Shown one piece after another: positions 10,994 to 23,088 of a stretch of 64,000 nt of DNA. The DNA is from Emmonsiellopsis sp. PD_33. Taxonomy: Eukaryota; Ascomycota; Eurotiomycetes; Onygenales; Ajellomycetaceae. Positions within the stretch are counted from its first letter, which is position 1, and each line of letters starts with the position of its first letter. The DNA lies in the NCBI GenBank assembly GCA_032988165.1, contig JANTQF010000133.1, forward strand, positions 1 through 64,000. The letters run 5' to 3'. Both the position numbers and the translations under genes were made by a program. Below the pieces are notes generated by a model. That model saw nothing but the letters and a program-made list of their open reading frames with translations. It was not told the DNA's origin and did no database searches.

Positions 10994-13543
10994 TTAATCA
11001 AGCACCTTCAACATTCCAAACGCCTCATGCCCAACTGCCTTCCAAACAATCTTCATCGGATCAATTGTTTTCTCCTTTTTCTTGACAACACCCCATTCCT
11101 CCCCATCTCCATCGCCCTCTGCTCCATCCCCCTTATTCTCCATCTCCATCTCAACGTCTTCCTCATCATTGTCCGCATCAGCATCCTCAAACCCCCCACC
11201 CTCCAAAAATACCTTCATCATCCCCTGACTCTGCCCACTAACCATGGCCGTCCCCACCATATCATTCGTAACCGGTGCACCGTCCTTCGGCCGCCCAGCC
11301 AAATTCCAATAAATGAGCTCTGGCACCCTGTATCCCTTCTCCTCAAACGCCTTCTGAATGATCTCCTGGTGCGTCTCCCACTTCTCGACCTCCGAATCCC
11401 CCCTCGCCGCATCAAACTGCATATCACTAAACACAAAAACCCTCTTCACCATATCCTCCCTACTAACCCCATTCTCAACCGCCAACGGCAACACCAGCCC
11501 GTTAAAAACCTTCAAAAAATCCGTCGTATACCCCCAGGACCCATCCTCCAGCGCAAACACCTTCTGCGCAAGAGTCCTCTCATCCCCATCGCCCCCAACA
11601 GTCACCACCCCAGGATTTTCAGCAAAAATAATCACCCGCCCACCAAAGGGTGCCCTGGTCACCTCAGCAATTAACAAACTAAGGCCAATGGCATCATGCA
11701 AGGCGCACGTCCCATCCTTGGCCTGGGGCATATTCATCGACCCGCTCACATCGCAGACGGCAATTGCATCGCTCAGGCTTCCTGAATCCCTAATCCGCTG
11801 CACAAGCGTATTCCACTGCGCATTCGCCACTGCCATCGCCATATCATCTTCATTCCCATACCGTGAGTAGATAACCTGCTTCACCAGCTGGCCGGGCGTC
11901 AGCACGGCGCCGGAGATGGTCGCTTTTCCCATGGCGACGTCGACGATATAGTCGTGGAACCTGACGCCGTCTTTATTCTTGAAGAGCGATTTATACCGGT
12001 TCATGGCGAGCGAGGGGACGCGGGAGTATTGAATGTTTGAGAAGGTGTTTGCGGAGATGTCGCGCTCGACGATGTGGAGGGCTTTGCGGAGCGGGGAGAG
12101 GGTGTGTGCGCGATATTGCTCGCGGGCGTGTTTCAGGTAGGTGGTACGCTGGTCGGTTGTGGATATATCTGTGGTGGGCGGGTAGAGAAGTTCGGCAATT
12201 GTGGTTGCGATGAGAGTGTGTTTGTCGTGGAAGCGGGTGGGAGAGGGCGCCCATTTTGCGCAGAGGCTTATATCGCGGATTGCAGATGGGTTGCCTGATT
12301 CCAGAGCCAGCATGTCCTTGCGCAGTTGGGTAGCGAAGAGGCGGGCGATTGTTAGATGGAGGGCACGGTGGAGGGGGGACGTGGATAGACGGGTCTGGAT
12401 TTGCTCGTGGCGGTTGGCTTCATTCGACCGCTTCCTAGATCTGAAGAACTCGCGTTGGCCAGAGGTGTTTTCATCGTTGGAGATTTTTTCGTTCCCGGAT
12501 TGCCTTTTCTGAGCAGACCATTTCTCCCCTAAGCTTGCGGCGTCCATTTGTGCCTGGTCTTTGGCAGCCGGCCGAACATCTCGCTTCAACACTTGGTCGG
12601 GATCAGACATATCCAGCTTCGCCTCGGCGGACAAGACGAGGATATTCAGTAAATCCTTCCAGTACCCATGGGCCACACCATTGACAACATCATAATCATC
12701 AACCACCCCTTCGCCATCCCCATCCCCATCCTCGACCTTCTGAACAACAACCCCCTCCCCCTCCTTGCCCCCCTTCGCATCCTTCCTCACAACCCTCCTA
12801 ACCACCCACTCCAAATTCCCCAACAGCGTCCGCGGATGCTTCTCCCCCAACCACGCCAGCTGCTTATAGAACAACCCCCTCTCCCCGCGCCCCAGATGAA
12901 TAGACCGCGACAGGAAGATAATCTTCAGCGTCGTCGCACTATCCACCGCCCACGCCTCTTTCAAACATTCCGCCAGCGCTTCCCGATCATCATCATCATC
13001 ACCATCACCATCGTTTGTATCGACTTTGTTAAACAGGTCTAGTAACGGCGATAGCGTAGATTTAAACGTCACGCCGCCCTTCTCCGTCCGCGTGCGGTTG
13101 CGTGCGGCTAGTTCCTCGGCCATCAACTGCTCAGGCTTGGATGATGGTACAGTAGCACCCTTAGCTGCGCGATCCAGCGCGTCAACGAACGCGTTGCCTG
13201 TGGTAGACGTCTTAGATACATCATGAATGGCAGAGGACTCTTTTCTCTCGTCGGTATTGTCGTTGTGGGCATCGGCACTCTGTCCATCGTGACTGACGAT
13301 GTCCAGGTCGACGAAGTCACTCTCCACGCCTGTTGAGGATGGGAGGGAGGCGGAGATGGTTTTTTCGAATTCATTGGGGGGGAGATGGAGCCATGGGTCT
13401 GAGGGGAGAAAGGATGGGAAGTTGGAGTTTAGGGGTGTGTGGATAGGATCGAGTTTTTGCTTTTTGCTTGCGGGCTCGGCGGGGGTGGATGTGGGAGCGG
13501 GAGCGGGAGCGGGAGCGGCGGGGGTTGGGGATAGGGATGCCAT
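10994..13543 (-). CDS. DUF2828 / vWA-domain protein
   Basis: Single-exon gene of 849 residues. The first 30 residues are Ala/Pro repeats followed by KKQKLDP, which could act as a nuclear signal. The body matches the fungal and plant DUF2828 family: FVDALDRAAKGAT (about residue 116), ECLKEAWAVDSATTLKIIFLSRSIHLGRGERG, and a C-terminal von Willebrand A-like fold with a MIDAS-type DVSGSM motif starting at D598. The family is related in layout to TROVE/Ro-type proteins, so RNA binding has been suggested, but the function is unknown. Acidic Asp/Glu tracts occur in the middle (near the Asp run at about 185) and near the C terminus. It converges with HET-C and its promoter faces the quiet 13.5-14.8 kb interval. 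Confidence 0.9.
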   Translation of the reverse strand: MASLSPTPAAPAPAPAPTSTPAEPASKKQKLDPIHTPLNSNFPSFLPSDPWLHLPPNEFEKTISASLPSSTGVESDFVDLDIVSHDGQSADAHNDNTDERKESSAIHDVSKTSTTGNAFVDALDRAAKGATVPSSKPEQLMAEELAARNRTRTEKGGVTFKSTLSPLLDLFNKVDTNDGDGDDDDDREALAECLKEAWAVDSATTLKIIFLSRSIHLGRGERGLFYKQLAWLGEKHPRTLLGNLEWVVRRVVRKDAKGGKEGEGVVVQKVEDGDGDGEGVVDDYDVVNGVAHGYWKDLLNILVLSAEAKLDMSDPDQVLKRDVRPAAKDQAQMDAASLGEKWSAQKRQSGNEKISNDENTSGQREFFRSRKRSNEANRHEQIQTRLSTSPLHRALHLTIARLFATQLRKDMLALESGNPSAIRDISLCAKWAPSPTRFHDKHTLIATTIAELLYPPTTDISTTDQRTTYLKHAREQYRAHTLSPLRKALHIVERDISANTFSNIQYSRVPSLAMNRYKSLFKNKDGVRFHDYIVDVAMGKATISGAVLTPGQLVKQVIYSRYGNEDDMAMAVANAQWNTLVQRIRDSGSLSDAIAVCDVSGSMNMPQAKDGTCALHDAIGLSLLIAEVTRAPFGGRVIIFAENPGVVTVGGDGDERTLAQKVFALEDGSWGYTTDFLKVFNGLVLPLAVENGVSREDMVKRVFVFSDMQFDAARGDSEVEKWETHQEIIQKAFEEKGYRVPELIYWNLAGRPKDGAPVTNDMVGTAMVSGQSQGMMKVFLEGGGFEDADADNDEEDVEMEMENKGDGAEGDGDGEEWGVVKKKEKTIDPMKIVWKAVGHEAFGMLKVLD

Positions 13544-14814
13544 GGCTTTGTATTTGTTGGGTTTGAAAACCTTTGAGGGAATCTGGTGAATGGGGAGATA
13601 GATATTTATGGTGATCGATAGAAAGGAGATTTTGGATAGCTATGGATAGATAGATAGCTCTGGTGTATATAGTTGCGTAGAATGGTTCCAACCACTCAAT
13701 CAACTATGTACTCGAACAAGCTAGTTAATATCGAACTTTTATTCTCTTCTTGAAAGAAAAAACAGAGAGTCAAATTGACGGGAAGGACGTTTTAAATATG
13801 GATTCCTTCGGACACATGAGTCACCAGCCGAAACCCACACCCACCGGCTGTAAATTCTATTTTTCAAAAGCTTTGCTTTCAGCCGCATCATTCCAAGGTT
13901 TTTTCATCATTGTTCGAAAGATATGTAGGCAGCAATCGGCGCTTTTGCGGGGTTCAATGTTGGCGCGGGCCGGCCGGCTGGGATGCTTAACTAGTAGTTA
14001 AATGAATTAACTTAGGGCTTGGATTGCCTAATTCGGTAACTAGATTTTTGAGTATGGCGTCCCGGCGACTTTCACGGTCACTAGAAAATATCCTGATCAG
14101 TCGGCATCCAGAGAAGACGTAGTTGACTTCCGCCGCGGGGGAAATCCCGAATTTCACATCAAATCGATCCTGCTGACCCTGATTACGCTGGTGGTGTGGT
14201 ATGTGCGGCAGCGGTATACAGAGCGAAGGGTGGATTGGAGACTTGATGGATTGATAGAGAACGGGGAAACGGGGGAAAGGGGATGGGATTCTGTGAGTGG
14301 TCCTATAATTATGATTCAGGAAATGGTGGGTGAGAGAGCGTGTACAGGCACTGTGGCAAATTGGGCGGAAAGGTGGTTGTTTAGTTTGGGTTTAATCATG
14401 GAGTTGATGATTGTTATAGATACTTGTTTGTCTAATTATATTTTGGAATGTGCATATGATGAGATAGGTTCATTTATTAACCATCTAGCCCATAATTAGA
14501 TTCTGCATAGCCTAATAATGGCTCCTATGCAACCCCTTTGAGACAATCATAGGGGATCAGGGTCCGACGAACAGGACTGACAGCAAAATAAAACTTCGAG
14601 CTCCACGATGACTTTACTCCAACCAGGCCGTCTCGTAAACTAATCTGCAACCCTCTATTATATAAACGGTCATCACCGGCCTCCTGCATACCTGTATGAC
14701 AACATGTGCGCATGCATGCTTAACCAAACACCGGCTCTCTTTCTCCTTCCGATAGCCACTGTAATCTCACAATCCATTCTATATTCCTTCCTAGTCCTTT
14801 TGGAAGGACCACGG
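13544..14814. other. Intergenic region, no gene supported
   Basis: This lies between the DUF2828 gene start and the 3' end of the PD-(D/E)XK-like gene. A GATA/TAGATA-rich simple stretch occurs around 13,600-13,660. The 102-codon frame at 14,191-14,499 has an unremarkable composition and no intron context. I see no RNA gene or repeat. Confidence 0.45.
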
Positions 14815-16141
14815 TCATACGGGTGTGGATGTTGGCGTAGCCAAAATCGCCATCCGTATGATATGCCGAATAGACGAAACAATATCTTCCTGATCTCCAC
14901 TGTCCCAGGTTTGCCGGGAATCTGCCATATGAAGCTATTATTTCATATTTCCCCCATACTATCATTAGCCCAGGGAAAATTAAATACGCACATGGAGAGA
15001 CAAGAACTCTATCTTACCGAAGACTTATCGCTCAAATATAGGAAATGAAAGTCATTCCCATCAGTGCACAGGCCATAGACAGCAGTATGTTTTCTTCCAT
15101 CTTTTTTCCTTCTGGCATGGATCATGCCTAGTCATTGCAATGATAAAAAGTTAACAAGAATATCCAGATCCTCCTCGGACCAAATAGCGCTGGGGAATCA
15201 AAACTTACACATAACCACCAAACACCTCGCCTCACCGTCTTCCACCTCCTGCGTTTCATCCGCCACAACCACTACCAAACTACCCGCCATATCTTCCACA
15301 GATCCGTACCACAGTATAAAGTCCGCTGATCCTATCAAGACTCTCTTCCTGCCCTCATACTTCACCTCCAGCTTGAACGTCATTTCCATGCTCAGGCGAA
15401 TCACATCATTGCCGCATGAATCCAGGTCTGAAATGTTTATGCTGGAGCTGGAGCTGGGCAATGCCGGGGTGGAATCGGATGCAGGTATTGATAGTCGGTT
15501 CATATCAACGACGGGCCGCAGTTGGTTTATTTTATCTATGGTGGACCGCTGTTCGGCCGCGAGGCATGCTAGGAGGAGGACGTTCACGCGGCATCTTGTT
15601 AGAGCTTCGCTTCTTGGGGTGGCAGCGATATAGTCAAATTCCTGAAAAACGGAGACTATTATTATTGTTAGCTCCACGGACCAGGGTAAGGAGAATGATC
15701 GAGCTCCGGATGAGACGTGTAGACACAGGGCCTAGACATACACCCTAGGAAACATGAACATATAGGAAACATTCACGACATACACAAGCAGTTGGGCACG
15801 GCACAGTAGTCTGCAAATTCCAAGTCCCATACGATAGTTTCTCCAGCCCGCCCCAGTTTGAAAATATCCTCCACGTCTTTTCTCGAAAGGTCGTCCGTCA
15901 GCAACTAGAAGTATGAATCATCTGGTCAGCGCAGCCTCAACTCCATATCCACACCGTCACGCGCAAGGAAGTAACATACAACCTCATCCGACAACTTGTC
16001 AATCGCATCTAGTCGCGAAACCAGAGCCTTGCGGATCTCACTCTCCGGGAGGGCGGGCACCAGGGTGTTTCTCAGCCAGGTATTGAAGATCAGGAATTGG
16101 TTAAGAACCCTTGTGTGTATGGGTTTATTTTCGTCCCCCAT
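14815..16141 (-). CDS. Degenerate PD-(D/E)XK nuclease-like protein
   Basis: Five exons: 16141-15980, 15904-15784, 15655-15209, 15127-15018, 14889-14815. All phases fit and give about 304 residues. The layout matches the fungal PD-(D/E)XK nuclease-like family: an N-terminal helical region, a Ser-rich linker, a core strand pair and a C-terminal signature (MIHARRKKDGRKHTAVYGLC, then the TDG..F.FL strand, ending IRHIIRMAILATPTSTPV). The first catalytic acid may be D206 in ADFILWYG. The expected E-x-K on the next strand reads LVVVVADET, so the lysine and probably the acid are lost. The protein is therefore likely a non-catalytic or altered member. It lies upstream of the D-lactate dehydrogenase gene's 3' end on the same strand; no functional link is evident. 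Confidence 0.78.
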
Positions 16142-16737
16142 GGTTCATTCCATAGACCGAATTGGAACAGCAGAAATAGGAAATGAATCTTAACGATATG
16201 TTATGGTGTGGTTTGGGTAGCTCGCGAATAGAGACGCAGCGGTTTGGACATCTGGACGGGTGTGATGGGATGAAATGGAGGGAGGAATAAAAACAAGAAT
16301 GAAAATGAATTCGGTTGAGGAAAGAGAGATTGGGGGAGTTCCGTGCCTCCTTCCCCCCAGGTGAGCGTTGATGGGACGCAGTCTCCTCCATATATGGGGT
16401 TGATATAGATCATTCTTCCCGTTTTTCTTGCCCCTTCCGCACGGGCACTTAGATAGTGGCCAACAATGTAAAAACCCAAAAGAATGTTACAAAAATATCC
16501 TTTACATTGGTACAAAAATAGAAACAACAAACAAATCTCCTCTGGTGCATACAACATTTTTGCCCGAGGTTGATATCGGGCCTGCAAATCAGTGGTCCAG
16601 TTTGATGAATGGATATTTGAATATATACCTAAGCATAGAAGATATATGTGAATACTCTGCTATTTTACTGTTATACATGGCGGTGGAATAGGCTTACAGG
16701 TCATATCAGACAAGATCTACCCCCAATATGTTAATAT
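16142..16737. other. Intergenic gap between two minus-strand genes
   Basis: Promoter of the PD-(D/E)XK-like gene and 3' end of the D-lactate dehydrogenase gene. No gene, RNA or repeat is recognisable. Confidence 0.45.
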
Positions 16738-18797
16738 TTACCACTTCTTCACCTCTCCAACCGCAGGTTGCTCTATCCGGACGATTTTATCTGCGTTGAG
16801 GAGTGAAAGCGGGTCGAAAGCTTGTTTCAACTGTTGGTTGATGTATTAGTATGCTGGTTGACCCAACTTGCACACCCTAATTAAGGGATGGCGAAACAAA
16901 TATAAAAACGACGGAAATGGGAACCAACTCACCCTTCTCATAGCATCCACCGTCGTCTCACCAAGCTCATGGGGCAGATAATCCCGCTTAATGAGGCCAA
17001 CGCCGTGCTCGCCAGTAACGGTTCCCTCCATCTCTACGGCCCGTTTGACCATGCGGTGGATAACGCCTTCGACAGTTTCGCGCTCCGCATCATTAAATAG
17101 AAGGATAGCTAGGAGAACAAAATTAGCATCGACGGATCATTCCACTTCGTACAATAGATACATACCATGGAAATTTCCATCCCCAACATGCCCACAAATG
17201 CCCGCCAACAATCCATGATCAACGATGTCCTCCTTCGTCTGCTCAATGATATCTGGCAAACGGCTGATAGGCACCGCGACATCCGTCGTCCACACGCGGT
17301 CGTTGGCATTACGCTTCATAGCCATCACGCTCCACAGCGCCTCCTTCCGCGCGCTCCAAAGCTCTAACTTCTCTGTCTCGTTTTTAGCGAATTCGAATGA
17401 CTGGCTCTTGGCGCTCGAGGCAAGCTTCTGCACGATGCCAATCTGCTCCTTGACGCCGCCGGGGGTGCCTGTAAACTTCAAGAATAGTGTCGGTGCTTCT
17501 TTCCACGTCCGGCTCGTTGATTTACTCTCGTTGATGCATTTCATCTGCACATCGTCCAGAATTTCCACTCCGGCAACCTGGATACCTTCCGAGACAATTT
17601 TGGCAACGCACTCTGCAGCGTTTTGGATGGTAGGGAAGGAAGCGACAGCAACGCTCTCACTCTTAGGTTTCACAGTTAATTTCAATGTTGCTTCAGTTAC
17701 CAGGCCAAGGGTGCCTTCGCTGCCGATAAATAAGCGGGTAAGATCATACCCAGCACTGGACTTCCGCGGCCGTTGTCTCGTCTTGATAATTGTTCCATCA
17801 GCAAGAACAACTGTCAGTGACAAAACCCACTCTCGCATGGTTCCATAGCGGTATGCGTTAGTCCCCGAGCAGCCAGTACCAATCATGCCACCAATTTCCG
17901 CCCCAGGACCTGGGTCTGGAGGGAAGAAGAGACCATCTTTCGCCAATTCCTCGTTCAGCTCCTCCCAACCCATCGCAGGTTGTACCACCACATCCAGATC
18001 ATCCTTGTGTAAGGCCAGAATATTGCCCATGCGCTGGAAGTCAATGCAAACACCGCCTCTCGTAGAAGCGAAATGTCCCTCTAAGCTCGTTCCGCCAGAA
18101 TAAGGAGTCACCGGGATCAATCTCTCGTGGCAAACTTTCATGATCTTGGAAACCTCTTCAGTCGATGATGGGTATACAATTAAGAAAGGCTTTTCCTTCT
18201 CCGTATTAGCATACGACGACCATTCCGATCCCGAGTGCATGTCCACATCGTCTTTTGAGGTAGAGACATTTTGATTCCCAACAATTGCGCCAAAGTCGGC
18301 CCAAGCGGCCTGTAAGTTTGAGGTGGAGGTATCGTGCCGGAGAGGACGGACGTCAGCTAGCGGAGTGGTAGAGGTGGTGGGTAACTCAGAGGGTTTTAGA
18401 GAACCGAGATAGTAGCATCCGAGAGATGCGCCCACAAGTACTACGGAGTTTCTGTTAATTGACTGGGGATCGCGAAAGCCAGCGGAGAGAGAATAAAGTA
18501 ACAGTGCAATTACTGCAACGCACCTATTGTCATGGCAAGGGCGCGAACGCCGGGAGATTCCTTTTGGACTCTGGCATATTTCGCTTGTTCCGCCCGTTCT
18601 CGAACCAAGCGCTGCTGAGTACTCTCGTATAGTTGGCCCTTGAACGATGGCCTCTGCTGTGTACACCTAGAAGAAGCCCCAAACCGTCTCGTTTGGAGTC
18701 TGGCGCATTGGGGGAGTTGGTTGCTGTGGCGGAGAGCGTTGAGCGCCGTTGATGGCACGGCGCGGGAACAGAACATGGCGGCGGACAACGACGACAA
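16738..18797 (-). CDS. D-lactate dehydrogenase (cytochrome), mitochondrial
   Basis: Four exons: 18797-18524, 18440-17166, 17108-16933, 16830-16738, giving about 605 residues, close to yeast Dld1. The N terminus is Arg/Ser-rich with few acids (LQTRRFGASSRCTQQR), a typical mitochondrial presequence, followed by a hydrophobic segment spanning the first splice (TIVLVGASLGCYYLGS), which would anchor it in the inner membrane. The FAD-binding type 4 domain is clear (VTPYSGGTSLEGHF; DPGPGAEIGGMIGTGCSGTN; GSEGTLGLVTEATLKL) and so is the C-terminal oxidase domain (ICGHVGDGNFH; TGEHGVGLIKRDYL; FDPLSLLNADKI). It oxidises D-lactate to pyruvate and passes electrons to cytochrome c. A related D-2-hydroxyacid substrate cannot be excluded. 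The ATG at 18,776 is an alternative start. Confidence 0.92.
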
Positions 18798-20140
18798 GCG
18801 GTCGGAGGAAGATGCGGAGGGCCCAGTACCGACTGGGAGAATTGCTTGGAAGCGTGCTCCCTATGGCACGGGGTATGATGAGGTGTGGTTGACGCGGAGG
18901 AGATGCCGAAGAACTGGAGACGTTGAGCTGCGGATGTCTGGGTGGTTGATGCTGGTTGCCAAAGGCAGTTTAGCGGGCCACAGAGCTCCGGAGCCCACAG
19001 GAACAATCAATGCCACCGGGGACTGAGATTATTTGGTTATTATAGGGGTTCAATTGAATTAATAGATGAAAGAAAATTGTTTTTAAAGAAATTGTTGGAG
19101 TGTAATTCTATATGGGAGGATCATTGATTCGTTGATGAAAAATGTAGCTGATCTATTAGCTTTTCCCTGCAGCTAAAGGTCACCAACCCCCCTGTGTAGG
19201 GGCTATTTCTATCATATATCTGGGTTGGTTAGATGCAACTGAAGCAGGCGAGGAGACCCATAATGATCTTTACCGTGTGGTTTTATATAGCACCACTTCT
19301 CCCTTGTTGTAGAGACAGGCTATGGCAGCAACAGTACTCCGTACTAGTAGATAGAGGCTCATGTAGTAGCTGGGCCGTCAAAGTGCGTGATCAGAACCTG
19401 ACAGCCTTGTCTGGTGCAATTGGTTCAGCGCCATGGCGAAGACGACGTGTAGATACTGGTTTGCAATGATGATAGAGCATCGAGAGCAGAAGAGAAGGAC
19501 AAAAGGCCAAAATGTACGAGATACGAGATAAGAGACACTTTGAGCTTTGCCGCATTGGGGAGTCTGAGGGTATCACGATCACATGACCTTTCACTCCACC
19601 AACCACCAACCCGTGGACCGCTAAGCACGACGACGACCGAACAAACCCTCGACTTAGCACAAAATCTGCCCACTGGTCTCGTCCCACAGCCAAGCTCGCG
19701 GCCAGTCGGAAGGATGCGCGCACAGCCAGTCAGAGCCCGGCTAATTTAGAGCTCCCCAGTCGCCCTCCCATCCCCGCCATACTTACCTGATCGGCTGCGG
19801 AGGGGCTCCTTGTTCTTTTGCGCCTGTCCGTGTACCGTCTCAATAACGGAGCTTCCGGCGCATTCACGTACAGTCCACGCCGTAGCAAACACGTAGCTTG
19901 GAGATCTTACGAATCACTGTCCTAGAGAGAACTGCTTTGCCAGTAGCTGGCTGGTCTACAAATACCTCCGGCTACCCCCGCGGTGTATCCGTTTCAAATG
20001 CAGCTTGTCCATCTCCATGCCCCAGCTCGTTCGCAGGTAGGCAGCTGAGCTTTTTTTGTATCTATATTTCAATCAATCTCCCAACAATTCTACGGTTTTC
20101 CGTTTCCCAAGTCTTCATATACCAATAGTCGCAGGTCGCA
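18798..20140. other. Divergent promoter region, D-lactate dehydrogenase / beta-mannosidase
   Basis: About 1.3 kb between two divergently transcribed metabolic genes. No coding region is supported; the open frames around 19.4-19.75 kb overlap on both strands and look random. A pyrimidine-rich leader precedes the ATG at 20,141. Confidence 0.5.
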
Positions 20141-22848
20141 ATGGCAGAACGGAGCGTCATCGCAATCAACAAGGACTGGGTCTTCAAGCAGGCAGACGAT
20201 GAAAAGGCCCAGTTCCTGGCAGTTTCGCAATTCCCTACCAACGTCCATTTGGATCTGATGCATCATGGCCTGATCCCAGATCCCTTCATTGGCAAGAACG
20301 AGAACGACGTGCAGTGGGTGGGGGAGAAGGCATGGATTTACAAAACTACCTTCGACGCCCCTGCGCTCAAAGACGGGGAGAAAGCTGTGCTCGCTTTTGA
20401 TGGACTCGATACACATGCGACGGTCCTCCTGAACGACAAGAAAATCCTCGAGACGGAAAACATGTTTGTTCCTGAACGGGTTGATGTCACCGAACTTCTT
20501 CAACAGTCGAAAGGCTCCAATGTCCTACATATCACATTCGAGAGCACTTTTCTCATTGGAAAGAAGATTCAAGAGCAACATCCTAAACACCACTGGGGTT
20601 GCTGGAACGGTGACTGCAGTCGACTGGGTGTTCGGAAGGCTCAATACCACTATGTAAGCTCCACGGCACCCCCATTGACATCACAAATTTTATACCGGCA
20701 TTAATGTGTCTTGTGTTATGTGCATGGATAGGGCTGGGATTGGGGCCCTACTCTTATGACCTGTGGACCTTGGCGCCCCATAAACCTCGAGATCTATAAC
20801 ACCCGTATTTCCGATCTTCACTTCCGGCAAACCGTCGACAAGTCCCTAAAACAGGCAGAGTTGGTTGCGACTGCAGAGGTGGAAGGAGATGGGGAGAAGG
20901 TTGCCTTCTATATCTCCCTCGAGGGAGAAGAGAAAGGTTCGGAGACTGTTGAAGTCAGGGATGGCAAGGCGACGGTGACGTTCCGTGTTCAAGATCCCCA
21001 GCTGTGGTATCCCTCTACATATGGCAAACAACCACTATATCAGCTTTCCGCAAACCTAGTTTCCAATGGCGTCACCCTGGATTCCGCAAGCAAACGTGTT
21101 GGTTTGAGGAGAGCAGAACTTGTCCAGAGAGAATTGAACGACGCCCCAGGAACGTCATTTTTCTTTGAGATCAACAATATCCCAGTTTTCTGTGGTGGAA
21201 GCAATTGGATCCCAGGAGACAACTTTATCCCACGAATTTCCCCTCAAAAGTACCGTGACTGGGTTAAACTTATGGTTGATGGTAACCAGGTGATGGTCAG
21301 AGTCTGGGCAGGCGGCATCTTTGAAGAACAAGCATTCTATGATGCCTGCGATGAGCTGGGTTTGTTGGTGTGGCAGGACTTCCTTTTCGGATGCGGAAAC
21401 TATCCGGTTTTCCAGAGTTTCCTTGACACCGTCAAGCGCGAGGCCGAGGCAAATGTTAAGATACTGAGGCACCATCCCTCCATTGTGCTCTGGGCAGGGA
21501 ACAACGAAGACTATCAATATGCAGAGAGCGAGAACTTGCATTATGATCCCGAAGATACTGATCCAGACAACTGGTTGAAATCCAACTTCCCTGCACGATA
21601 CATTTACGAGAAGCTTTTGGTGGATGTGACGAAGGAATTGATCCCAGATACATACTATCATTTCGGCTCTCCCTGGAGTGGCAAGGATACCAGGGACCCT
21701 ACTATTGGGGATATCCATCAGTGGAATGGTAAGTCCAGCAATGGTTTATAGCTCAGTTGACGTACATGTACTAACAAACCCACGTAGTCTGGCACGGAAC
21801 CCAAGAGAAGTACCAAGACTTTGATAAACTCTCGGGACGATTCGTATCAGAGTTTGGCATGCAAGCCTTCCCTGATATCAAGACGATTGATGGCTATCTA
21901 GCGGGAGGGAAAAACGACCCAGACCGCTACCCTCAATCTTCCACCGTCGACTTCCACAACAAAGCCGAAGGCCACGAGCGTCGCATCGCCCTCTACCTGG
22001 TCGAAAACATGCAGTACAAATTCGAACCCTTTGAGCAATACGTCTACTGCACCCAGCTAATGCAGGCCGAATGTCTCGCCAGCGCCTACCGCCTCTGGAA
22101 GCGCCAATGGAAGGGTCCAGGCCGGGAATACTGCGCTGGCGCCCTAGTCTGGCAAATCAATGACTGCTGGCCAGTAACCTCCTGGGCGATAGTGGACTAT
22201 CATCTCCGTCCCAAGCACGCCTTCTACACCGTCAAGCGCGAATTGGCGCCCATCACCATCGGCCTAAAGCGCACCTCCCACAAGGAATACGCCGACAAGT
22301 ACACCCACGCCTTCTACAAGACGACTCACAAGATTGAAATGTGGGCCTCCAACCTCACCATCGAGACCCGGACAGCCTGCGTCATGCTGAAGGCCTGGGA
22401 CGTTGTCACGGGTCGTGAAACCTATAACAAGAAACTCCGCGACTGCCTCGTGCTCGAGCAGAACCGCAGCGTGGAGATCACTGAATTCGAAGTCCCCGTC
22501 GAAGGCAAGGAAGAGGATGAGCAGCAACGTACCGTTGTCGCAGCGTACCTGGTCGAGGACGGCAAGCAGATTGCCAGATATGTCAATTGGCCCGAGCCGC
22601 TGAAGTACACTCACTTGCAGCTGCCAAAGGAATTGAAAGTGACGTTATCGGAGGATGCAAGCCAGGTGGGATTATCGGCGGAGGTGCCGGTTAAGGGGGC
22701 GGCGGTGTATGTGGATGATAGCGACGAGGTGGTGTTTGATGATAATTGTGTGGATTTGGTTCCTGGGGAGACCGTGTGGATCGGGGTTAAGGGGTTGAAG
22801 AGTGGGGAGGAGGGGAGGGTTATCGTCAGGTACTTGGGGTCCTCTTAA
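20141..22848 (+). CDS. mndB: Beta-mannosidase B (GH2), intracellular
   Basis: Three exons, 20141-20653, 20732-21728 and 21788-22848, give about 856 residues, the usual length for fungal clade B beta-mannosidases. There is no signal peptide, so it should act inside the cell on mannobiose and mannose-ended oligosaccharides imported from plant or fungal mannan or N-glycan breakdown. GH2 features are visible: the jelly-roll N-terminal domain, HHWGCWNGDCSRLGVRKAQY followed across the first intron by GWDWGPTL, the TIM barrel with acid/base Glu430 in LWAGNNEDY, and nucleophile Glu525 in FVSEFGMQAF. Both catalytic residues are intact. An 'm-n-d-B' symbol follows Aspergillus usage. It is transcribed away from D-lactate dehydrogenase and upstream of xylitol dehydrogenase on the same strand. 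Confidence 0.93.
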
Positions 22849-23051
22849 AAGTTCGTTCAGGCGATGGATTGGGTGGGATGGGGGGAGAGAATATGAATAC
22901 AGATATGGACATGGGAAACGAAAAAGGTATGGTTTATGAAAGGTAGGGTAAGGTTGTGCAGGCTCGTATGGGCGTTCCTGTTCTATTCTATTCTGCAACG
23001 AAACTGCAATCTTGAGGTTATGATCGGGATGGGAAGAATTTTGCTTTCGAT

Positions 23052-23088
23052 GGATTGACTGATTGACTGATTGATTGATTGATTGATA
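23052..23088. repeat. GATT/GACT tetranucleotide microsatellite
   Basis: About nine tandem tetranucleotides, first alternating GATT and GACT and then pure GATT. It lies about 200 bp past the stop of the beta-mannosidase gene and probably falls in its 3' region. Confidence 0.85.

Noticed and set aside
14191..14499. 102-codon + frame
   Set aside because: No recognisable motif, no splice context and no supporting codon pattern; could be chance.
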